From assembly GCA_017433375.1 (NCBI GenBank), contig JAFRHG010000036.1, positions 1-53,217 on the forward strand: a DNA stretch of 53,217 nt. The letters are read 5' to 3'. This DNA is from Bacillota bacterium. Lineage in GTDB: Bacteria > Bacillota > Clostridia > Peptostreptococcales > Anaerovoracaceae. Positions 47,416 through 53,217 of the stretch are shown piece after piece; the stretch's first letter is position 1; every line of letters begins with the position of its first letter. Both the position numbers and the translations under genes were made by a program. The notes beneath the pieces are model-generated. The model was not told the origin of the DNA, searched no databases, and was given only the letters and a program-made list of their open reading frames with translations.

Positions 47416-49032
47416 CTATCTTACTGTCCTCTCCTGTGACCGCGCCGCCGCCCGGATGAATTCCCGGAACAGGGGGTGGGCCTTGTTGGGCCGGCTTTTG
47501 AATTCGGGATGGTACTGCACGCCGACGAAAAAGTCGTTCCCCGGTATCGTCACCGACTCCACCAGCCGTCCGTCGGGGGATGTTCCGGCGATGACCATGC
47601 CCGCCTCTTCGAAGCTCTCCCTGTAGTCGTTGTTGAACTCGTAGCGGTGCCTGTGCCGCTCGGAGATCTCCCGCTGTCCGTAGATCTGCTCCAGCAGGCT
47701 GCCCTCCCGGATCACGCAGGGGTAAGCGCCCAGCCGCATGGTTCCTCCCTTGGGGATGTCCCCGTACTGGTCGGGCATGAAGTCGATGATCTTGTGGGGG
47801 CAGGCCTCACTGAACTCCCCGGAGTCCGCGTCGGCGATACCCAGGACGTTCCGCGCAAAGTCAATGGCGGCAACCTGCATCCCCAGGCAGATCCCCAGAT
47901 AGGGGATGTTGTGGGCCCTGGCATAGCCCGCCGCCCGGATCTTCCCTTCGATGCCCCGGTCGCCGAATCCGCCGGGCACCAGGATCCCGTCCACTCCGCC
48001 CAGGATCTCCTCTTCCGTCTCCGGGGTGATGTCCTCGGCTTCGATCCATTTGATCTCGATCTTCCGTCCGTTTTCATAGCCGCCGTGGCGCAGGGCCTCG
48101 GCCACGGACAGATAGGCGTCGTGCAGCTTGATGTACTTGCCCACCAGGGCGATCCGCACCGTCTCGCCCTCGGCCCGGATCCGTTCCACCATCTCCTTCC
48201 ATTCCTCCATATCGCAGGGCCCCGCGTCGATCCCCAGCTCCCGGCAGGCGATCCAGGAGAACCTGGCTTCCTCCAGCATCAGGGGCGCCTCGTAGAGGAT
48301 GGGCAGGGTGATGTTCTCGATGACGCAGTCCCGCTTCACGTTGCAGAACATGGCGATCTTGTCGTAGATGCTTTCGTCGATATGTTCGTCGGAGCGCATG
48401 ATGATCATGTTCGGGGAAATGCCCATGTTGCGCAGTTCTCTGACGGAGTGCTGGGTGGGCTTGGACTTGTGTTCTCCCGAGCTGCTGATGTATGGGACCA
48501 GGGTTACATGAATATACAGGCAGTTCTCTTTCCCCTGCTCCAGGCCGACCTGCCGGATCGCCTCCAGGAAGGGCTGGCTTTCGATGTCGCCCACCGTGCC
48601 GCCGATCTCCGTGATGATCACGTCGCAGTCATCCTCCCGGCCCACGCTGTAGATAAAGTCCTTGATCTCGTCGGTGATGTGGGGGATCACCTGCACGGTG
48701 CTGCCCAGATACTCCCCCTTCCTCTCCTTGTTGAGGACATTCCAGTATACCTTTCCCGTGGTCAGGTTGGAGAACCGGTTCAGGTTCACGTCGATGAACC
48801 GCTCATAGTGGCCCAGGTCCAGATCCGTCTCCGCCCCGTCCTCCGTCACGTAGACCTCTCCGTGCTGATAGGGGCTCATGGTCCCCGGATCCACGTTGAT
48901 ATAGGGGTCCAGCTTCTGGGCGATCACCTTCAGCCCCCGGGCCTTCAGCAGCCGCCCCAGGGACGCCGCGGTTATTCCTTTCCCCAGTCCGGACACCACG
49001 CCGCCGGTCACAAAGATATACTTCTTCTCCAT
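47416..49032 (-). CDS. pyrG: CTP synthase
   Basis: A 538-residue glutamine-dependent CTP synthetase converting UTP to CTP. The N-terminal synthetase domain has [20 protein letters not shown] and [20 protein letters not shown]. The C-terminal glutamine amidotransferase domain has the nucleophile in LGICLGMQ and the catalytic His-Glu in GVQYHPEF. The start follows GTTTGGAGGTGAATCGAG. A long leader (about 160 bases) separates it from the promoter at 49201-49229. The leader does not start with the GGGC run used for CTP-dependent attenuation in Bacillus. No clear terminator is visible after the stop. Confidence 0.96.
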   Translation of the reverse strand: MEKKYIFVTGGVVSGLGKGITAASLGRLLKARGLKVIAQKLDPYINVDPGTMSPYQHGEVYVTEDGAETDLDLGHYERFIDVNLNRFSNLTTGKVYWNVLNKERKGEYLGSTVQVIPHITDEIKDFIYSVGREDDCDVIITEIGGTVGDIESQPFLEAIRQVGLEQGKENCLYIHVTLVPYISSSGEHKSKPTQHSVRELRNMGISPNMIIMRSDEHIDESIYDKIAMFCNVKRDCVIENITLPILYEAPLMLEEARFSWIACRELGIDAGPCDMEEWKEMVERIRAEGETVRIALVGKYIKLHDAYLSVAEALRHGGYENGRKIEIKWIEAEDITPETEEEILGGVDGILVPGGFGDRGIEGKIRAAGYARAHNIPYLGICLGMQVAAIDFARNVLGIADADSGEFSEACPHKIIDFMPDQYGDIPKGGTMRLGAYPCVIREGSLLEQIYGQREISERHRHRYEFNNDYRESFEEAGMVIAGTSPDGRLVESVTIPGNDFFVGVQYHPEFKSRPNKAHPLFREFIRAAARSQERTVR

Positions 49033-49099
49033 CTCGATTCACCTCCAAACAAAAAGCACAAACACAGGATTCCCGGAACATCTCCAAAAAAGAAAAAGA

Positions 49100-49145
49100 A
49101 TAAGGTTCCCGGCGAATGGAGTGAGAATCAAACCTCCGACCCCAT
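49100..49145 (-). other. tRNA-like 3' fragment in the pyrG leader
   Basis: On the reverse strand, GGGGTCGGAGG, TTTGATT and CTCACTCC are arranged like the variable loop, T-stem and T-loop of a tRNA 3' half. No matching D-arm or anticodon arm is found upstream. It may be a tRNA remnant or an old integration scar. Weak evidence. Confidence 0.3.
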
Positions 49146-49200
49146 ATTCATGCCGTCTTCCTTATTTTCCTGTCTTTGTGCACAAATTTTTTACTTGAAT

Positions 49201-49229
49201 ATTATACATCGCCGCGCATGCTTTTTCAA
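49201..49229 (-). promoter_or_regulatory. pyrG promoter
   Basis: The reverse strand reads TTGAAA (49229-49224), 17 bp, then TATAAT (49206-49201). Confidence 0.7.
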
Positions 49230-49247
49230 GGAAAATATGCGCGGCGA
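49209..49247. repeat. 11-bp inverted repeat around the pyrG -35 element
   Basis: TCGCCGCGCAT (49209-49219) and ATGCGCGGCGA (49237-49247) are perfect inverted repeats. The -35 element of the pyrG promoter lies in the loop. It may also act as a hairpin after the phosphatase gene that ends at 49274. Confidence 0.7.
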
Positions 49248-49273
49248 CATGTATTATTTCTTCTTATCCTTTT

Positions 49274-49705
49274 TTATTCCTGTGAGGGATCCTCGATTCC
49301 CAGCTCGCTGCAGGCAAACATAAGTACCAGTTCGTTTGGTTCACACGAATGATCCGGCTTCTTGTACGTAACATCTCCCTTATACTCCAGATACTTAAAC
49401 ACCGCCTCAGCGACTGCCGGTGATCTGGACATTCCAGCGCCGCAGTGAACGATTATTTCTTCGGCATCAGCGCTGATATCGTCTATGAATTTTCTCAGTC
49501 CGTTGAAGTCACTTTGCTGAGGGCCATCGTTCTTTGATTCATACTCATCATTGAATTTCATCCGGTGTACTCCCAGAAGGTTTTCATTTGATGAGAATGG
49601 AACGTCCCCTTCGCCTTTGTCTGTTATCGAAATCACGGCTATCTTTTTCGAGCTTGCTGCAACTTCTTCTTCGACAGTATCCCTTGTCATTACTTTAATA
49701 ATCAT
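49274..49705 (-). CDS. Small dual-specificity/cysteine phosphatase-like protein
   Basis: A 143-residue protein with the phosphatase signature VHCGAGMSRSPAVAEAV (HCX5R), as in dual-specificity and tyrosine phosphatases. The likely general acid is upstream (Asp in SKNDGPQQSDFNG or nearby). It resembles small phosphatases found on mobile elements and in scattered bacterial genomes. Its DNA is visibly richer in A and T than the flanking guaA and pyrG, which suggests transfer. It starts 17 bp after guaA with AAGGAGGAGCT, so it is co-expressed with GMP synthase. The substrate is unknown. Confidence 0.75.
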   Translation of the reverse strand: MIIKVMTRDTVEEEVAASSKKIAVISITDKGEGDVPFSSNENLLGVHRMKFNDEYESKNDGPQQSDFNGLRKFIDDISADAEEIIVHCGAGMSRSPAVAEAVFKYLEYKGDVTYKKPDHSCEPNELVLMFACSELGIEDPSQE

Positions 49706-49722
49706 AGCTCCTCCTTACTGTG

Positions 49723-51267
49723 CTATTCCATCTCCACCGTTCCCGGGGGCTTGGACGTCAGGTCGTAGAAGACCCGGTTGACGTGATCCACTTCGTTTAC
49801 AATGCGGGTCATGACCCGCTGCAGAACATCCCAGGGGATCTCGGCCGCCTCGGCGGTCATGAAGTCGCTGGTGATCACCGCCCGCAGGGCGATGGCGTAG
49901 TCATAGGTCCGGAAGTCCCCCATGACACCCACGGTCTGCATATTGGTCAGGGCGGCGAAGTACTGGCTGATGGAGCCGGCCAGGCCGGCCACCGCGATCT
50001 CCTCCCGGTAGATGGCGTCCGCATCCTGCACGACGCGCACCTTCTCCTCCGTCACCTCGCCGATGATCCGCACGCCCAGGCCCGGTCCCGGGAAGGGCTG
50101 GCGGCTGACGATCTCTTCCGGCAGGCCCAGTTCCCTGCCCAGCTGGCGGACCTCATCCTTGAAAAGCATCCGCAGGGGTTCCAGGATCTCCCGGAACTCC
50201 ACGTGCTCCGGCAGCCCGCCCACATTGTGGTGGGACTTGATCACCGCCGAGCTGCCCAGGCCGCTTTCGATGAGATCCGGATAGATGGTTCCCTGAGCCA
50301 GATAGTCCACGGCGCCGATCTTTTTGGCTTCCTCCTCGAAGATCCGGATGAATTCCTCACCGATGACCTTGCGCTTGGCTTCCGGCTCCGTCACCCCGGC
50401 CAGCTTTTTATAGTACCGCTGCGCCGCGTCCACCATGACGAAACGCAGATCGAAGTGGCCACCTTCGCCGAAGACGGAGGCTACCTGGGCCGCTTCATCC
50501 TTTCTCAGCAGACCATGGTCAACGAACACGCAGGTAAGCTGGGGGCCGATGGCCTTCGCCAGGAGGGCGGCCACCACCGAGGAATCCACGCCGCCGGAAA
50601 GGGCCAGCAGAACCCGGCCGTTCCCTACCTTCTCCCGGATCTCCTCGATCTGGGTTCGGGCGAAAGACTCCATGTGCCAGTCCGGCGCGCAGCCGCAGAT
50701 CTCCAGGACGAAGCGTTTCAGAAAGGCAAATCCGTTGGCGGTATGATTGACCTCCGGATGAAACTGTACCGCGTAGAATCCACGCTCCCGGTTTTCTATG
50801 CCCGCCACCGGACAGTCCGCCGTGCGGGCCGTAATGACGAAGCCTTCCGGGGGCCGGCTGATGTAGTCCGTATGGCTCATCCAGCAGACGTTCACGTCAT
50901 CCGCCCCGACCAGAAGGCCGGTCTTGTCCGTCACGGTCACCTCCGTGCGGCCGTACTCGCTGGTGGGCGCGGAGGAGATCTCCCCGCCCAGCATATGAGC
51001 CATCAGCTGGGCACCGTAGCAGATTCCCAGGATGGGCACGCCCAGATCGAACACGCCTTTATCGATGGACGGCGCTCCCTCTCCGTAGGCGCTCTGGGGG
51101 CCGCCGGTGAAAATGATCCCCTTCGGATCAAACTGCCGGATGTCCTCCAGCGTCATCATTTCATATCCGCGGACCTCCGAGTACACGCCGCATTCCCGCA
51201 CACGGCGGGCGATCAGCTGATTGTACTGTCCGCCAAAATCCAGTATCAGGATCCGGTTCTCTGCCAT
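49723..51267 (-). CDS. guaA: GMP synthase (glutamine-hydrolysing)
   Basis: A 514-residue enzyme converting XMP to GMP. The N-terminal amidotransferase domain has [20 protein letters not shown], the nucleophile in LGICYGAQ and the catalytic His-Glu in QFHPEVNHT. The ATP pyrophosphatase domain has the P-loop LSGGVDSS, and the C-terminal dimerisation domain has [17 protein letters not shown]. The ATG at 51267 follows AGGGGAGTGATGATC; longer in-frame starts extend into the promoter. A copy of the repeated 10-mer lies in its leader at 51290-51299. Confidence 0.96.
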   Translation of the reverse strand: MAENRILILDFGGQYNQLIARRVRECGVYSEVRGYEMMTLEDIRQFDPKGIIFTGGPQSAYGEGAPSIDKGVFDLGVPILGICYGAQLMAHMLGGEISSAPTSEYGRTEVTVTDKTGLLVGADDVNVCWMSHTDYISRPPEGFVITARTADCPVAGIENRERGFYAVQFHPEVNHTANGFAFLKRFVLEICGCAPDWHMESFARTQIEEIREKVGNGRVLLALSGGVDSSVVAALLAKAIGPQLTCVFVDHGLLRKDEAAQVASVFGEGGHFDLRFVMVDAAQRYYKKLAGVTEPEAKRKVIGEEFIRIFEEEAKKIGAVDYLAQGTIYPDLIESGLGSSAVIKSHHNVGGLPEHVEFREILEPLRMLFKDEVRQLGRELGLPEEIVSRQPFPGPGLGVRIIGEVTEEKVRVVQDADAIYREEIAVAGLAGSISQYFAALTNMQTVGVMGDFRTYDYAIALRAVITSDFMTAEAAEIPWDVLQRVMTRIVNEVDHVNRVFYDLTSKPPGTVEME

Positions 51268-51316
51268 GATCATCACTCCCCTGGTTCCGTTGCCTTTGCA
51301 ATGAAATACCTCACCT

Positions 51317-51345
51317 ATTATAAAACCACTGTCTCCCCTCCGCAA
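51317..51345 (-). promoter_or_regulatory. guaA promoter
   Basis: The reverse strand has TTGCGG (51345-51340), 17 bp, then TATAAT (51322-51317). The expected leader contains GCAAAGGCAAC. Confidence 0.55.
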
Positions 51346-51366
51346 CCGTTCATTCCGTGAACAATC

Positions 51367-51395
51367 TTGTCATCACGGACCTTTTCCTGTAATAT
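51367..51395 (+). promoter_or_regulatory. Promoter of the diguanylate cyclase gene
   Basis: TTGTCA (51367-51372), 17 bp, TAATAT (51390-51395), 36 bp before the ATG. It faces away from the guaA promoter. Confidence 0.6.
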
Positions 51396-51431
51396 AGTAT
51401 GTGAGTTTTTACGAACAAAGGAGACCTTGAT

Positions 51432-52820
51432 ATGAATACCCCTTTGGCACAGAAGGACCAGAAGGTCGGAGGCATTACTGCGAATCGCCTTGCGATACCG
51501 ATCATCATCACCATCGCCATCCTTCTCCTTCTGATCGTCTTCCTGTTTATCTCCATCAGCAGAAGCAGCCAGCAGCTGTCCGCTGTCATGGAGAAGTACG
51601 GGGAATACACCGCCGATGTGAACGGTTTGGTGGCAGGATCCAGCAAGCTGTCCGAAACGGCGACCACATTCATTCTCATGCCCGTCGCCGAAAACGGTGA
51701 AGTCAATTCGGGCTCCCTCTTCGGCTACGCGGAAGAACTGAAGACCGACCGGCGCGGCCCCCAGGTGCTGAAGCGGTTTGAGGAATACGATGTCAGTAAG
51801 GAAGACCGGACCTACGTCGCCGAGGCGGCGAAGGCGGCGGACAATATGCTGACCTCCCAGCTTCATGCCCTGGCGCTGATGAACTCCGTCTATTCCTTCA
51901 CCAACACGCCCGCTCTGAAGGCGATCCCTCTGCCGGAACTCACCCCGGCGGAAAAGAAATACTCCAAGGAACGTAAGGAAACCGTAGCCCGGCAGCTGGT
52001 GCTGGGAACGGAATACGCCCTGAATAAACAGACGGTTTCCGTGGATGCGAACGCCTGCACGACCAACCTGCAGAAAGAGCGGACTGAGAAGATCGGGATC
52101 GCTCTGGGAACCGTCGAGAAATACCGGCTCATTATCTCCATCGTCACCATTCTGCTCATCCTTGTCCTGGCGCTCACCTTCGTGCTTATCTATCAGCAGG
52201 TGCTGATTCCCCTGCGTCGGATCACGCAGCAGATCCGCACCGATCAGCCTTTGGGCAGGATACAGGGACTGTGGGAGGTTCGTGAGATGGCCATTGCCTA
52301 CAACAACCTTCTCCACCGCCGGAACACCCTGGACAGCATCCTTCGTTCCGCCGCGGAGACCGATACCCTGACCAAGCTGCCCAACCGGTACGCCTTCCAG
52401 CAGTATCTGGTGGAATCCAACGAACAGGGCTTCTCCCTGGGCGTGTTGCTCTTTGACGTGAACTATCTGAAGAAAACCAACGATACCCACGGACACGCCG
52501 CCGGCGATGAACTGCTCAGGCAGTCCGCCGACTGCATCTCCTCATGCTTCGGTTCCGCCGGAGAGAGCAACTGCTTCCGTCTGGGCGGCGACGAGTTTGC
52601 CGTCGTGATCAAGAACCCGACCATGGAAGTGGTCAACCACGAAGTGCAGATGTTCATGATGGAACAGCAGCGCAGGCAGATCAGCATTTCCTGCGGCTAT
52701 GCCCTGGCCAGCGAGCTGTCCAATCCCTCACTCAACGAACTGATCGATACGGCCGACAAGCGCATGTACGCCCAGAAGCGGGCCATGCATGAGGGTGAGG
52801 CCGACGATTCCCGGCTGTAA
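51432..52820 (+). CDS. Membrane-bound diguanylate cyclase (GGDEF)
   Basis: A 462-residue sensor enzyme making cyclic di-GMP. A first span ([21 protein letters not shown]) and a second (LIISIVTILLILVLALTFVLIY, about 236-257) flank an extracytoplasmic sensing region of about 190 residues. A HAMP-like stretch (PLRRITQQIRTDQ) leads to a GGDEF domain with the start motif DTLTKLPNRYAF, substrate region FDVNYLKKTNDTHGHAAGDELL and active site RLGGDEF. No RXXD inhibitory site is seen five residues before GGDEF, so product inhibition may be absent. No EAL domain is present. The start follows AAAGGAGACCTTGAT. Confidence 0.93.
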   Translation: MNTPLAQKDQKVGGITANRLAIPIIITIAILLLLIVFLFISISRSSQQLSAVMEKYGEYTADVNGLVAGSSKLSETATTFILMPVAENGEVNSGSLFGYAEELKTDRRGPQVLKRFEEYDVSKEDRTYVAEAAKAADNMLTSQLHALALMNSVYSFTNTPALKAIPLPELTPAEKKYSKERKETVARQLVLGTEYALNKQTVSVDANACTTNLQKERTEKIGIALGTVEKYRLIISIVTILLILVLALTFVLIYQQVLIPLRRITQQIRTDQPLGRIQGLWEVREMAIAYNNLLHRRNTLDSILRSAAETDTLTKLPNRYAFQQYLVESNEQGFSLGVLLFDVNYLKKTNDTHGHAAGDELLRQSADCISSCFGSAGESNCFRLGGDEFAVVIKNPTMEVVNHEVQMFMMEQQRRQISISCGYALASELSNPSLNELIDTADKRMYAQKRAMHEGEADDSRL

Positions 52821-52828
52821 GCGGGGCC

Positions 52829-53090
52829 GTGTTGTCAATTTTCTTTTTCTTTTCGATTTCAGTTTGATTGTTCCCTCTGGCCGGCGTCTCCGACCGCTGA
52901 AACTCAACTGCTTTCCCTCGTTACGAGGATATTTACAACACTTTTCATGAAAAGTGTTGTAAAACTGATCCTAGTTCAGAAAAAGAGTTGAATTCGACCC
53001 TGAAAACAGGGCTGATGATCGGTCTTTGTTGTTTATTTTCGAAGAAGAGTCGGTTTTAGTTGATCAACTTTGGGCCAGGCTGTTCGACAA
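52829..53090. repeat. Dispersed intergenic repeat, copy 2 (possible ncRNA)
   Basis: Homologous to 6004-6260, with an identical 27-bp core (52899-52925). Directly after the core is a perfect 32-bp palindrome, TTTACAACACTTTTCA followed by its complement (52931-52962); copy 1 keeps the outer arms but not the centre. GGTCTTTGTTGTT recurs near the 3' part. As in copy 1, it follows a protein gene and precedes a terminator hairpin. Confidence 0.65.
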
Positions 53091-53098
53091 AAATAAAA

Positions 53099-53146
53099 GG
53101 GGCTGTCGCATCAGGGAAACAATCTGATGTGACAAGCTCCCTTTTT
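53099..53146 (+). terminator. Terminator-like hairpin
   Basis: GGGGCTGTCGCATCAG (53099-53114) pairs, with small bulges, with CTGATGTGACAAGCTCCC (53124-53141), followed by TTTTT. It would end the diguanylate cyclase transcript or the repeat-derived RNA. The GGGGCTGTCGCA sequence also resembles some IS ends, so an element boundary is an alternative. Confidence 0.55.
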
Positions 53147-53217
53147 CATATATATGGATAAGCCTTGGTATTACTGGATTCCTGTTTTTCATTTCGTTGT
53201 CTGTCAGCATACTAAAA

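Larger units (their letters stand above)
52821..53217. other. Non-coding right end of the window
   Basis: No supportable gene. It contains copy 2 of the dispersed repeat, including a 32-bp perfect palindrome (52931-52962), and a terminator-like hairpin (53099-53146). A reverse-strand open frame of about 50 codons entering from the edge has no recognisable family. Confidence 0.55.

Noticed and set aside
49030-49206. Bacillus-type CTP-sensing attenuator for pyrG
   Set aside because: The predicted transcript start is A-rich, lacks the GGGC run, and no terminator precedes the ribosome binding site.
53060-53217. Reverse-strand open frame entering from the right edge
   Set aside because: About 50 codons running through a terminator hairpin, no start, ribosome binding site or recognisable family.

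Overview
The window looks like a chromosomal segment from a GC-rich anaerobic member of the Clostridia (Bacillota). The reasons are AGGAGG-type ribosome binding sites, Firmicutes-style families (TelA/XpaC, DUF1700/PadR, DUF3048, DUF2207, ornithine-racemase type), a trimeric NADH-linked [FeFe] hydrogenase with HydG, and no respiratory genes. An Anaerovoracaceae/Eubacteriaceae-like host is my guess, not a demonstrated placement. There is no prophage, CRISPR array, rRNA operon or intact tRNA. The left edge cuts an IS3-like element.

Layout. 1-209: IS end. 245-3100: cysteine/homocysteine synthesis (cysK, metY) divergent from an Rrf2 regulator. 3216-5135: PadR, DUF1700 and DUF4097 membrane-stress operon, divergent from ferritin (5318-5833). 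5834-6311: non-coding region with a dispersed repeat. 6312-9473: dihydropyrimidinase and an NCS1 permease. 9810-11480: gltX behind a repeat-rich leader. 11495-17728: lipoprotein, two ABC (ATPase-FtsX fusion) proteins and a DUF308-like protein. 17990-22034: preA, preT and a carbamoyl-amide hydrolase. 22255-24401: TelA/XpaC. 24560-26455: small unknown protein and a PAS/sigma-54 activator. 26857-29675: CoA-acylating aldehyde dehydrogenase and class III aminotransferase behind a sigma-54 promoter. 29832-33837: L,D-transpeptidase, ornithine-racemase-like protein, membrane protein and DUF3048 lipoprotein. 33962-36220: DUF2207 protein and a surface-protein fragment. 36717-41517: an unusual double aminotransferase fusion, asparaginase, dipeptidase and PAP2 phosphatase. 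41514-47200: HydG and a three-subunit bifurcating-type hydrogenase. 47416-51267: pyrG, a small phosphatase and guaA. 51432-52820: diguanylate cyclase, followed by a second copy of the dispersed repeat.

How the genes fit together. The NCS1 permease, PreT-PreA, dihydropyrimidinase and M20-type hydrolase together give a full reductive pyrimidine route: uracil to dihydrouracil, N-carbamoyl-beta-alanine and then beta-alanine, CO2 and ammonia. The aminotransferase and acylating dehydrogenase could carry beta-alanine through malonate semialdehyde to an acyl-CoA. That extension is an inference, and taurine to sulfoacetyl-CoA is the main alternative. This last step appears to be under separate control by the PAS/sigma-54 protein, with a near-consensus -24/-12 promoter and three copies of a 16-bp palindromic upstream site. 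NADH made by the dehydrogenase could pay for uracil reduction, and the hydrogenase could dispose of surplus electrons.

The other notable signals are: a 10-mer (GCAAAGGCAA) repeated at twelve places in all frames and both orientations; a MocR-type aminotransferase domain that has lost its Schiff-base lysine and its DNA-binding domain and is fused to an intact fold-IV aminotransferase, downstream of an array of inverted CTGGTGTATG sites; and a paired intergenic repeat of about 250 bp that could be a small RNA gene.
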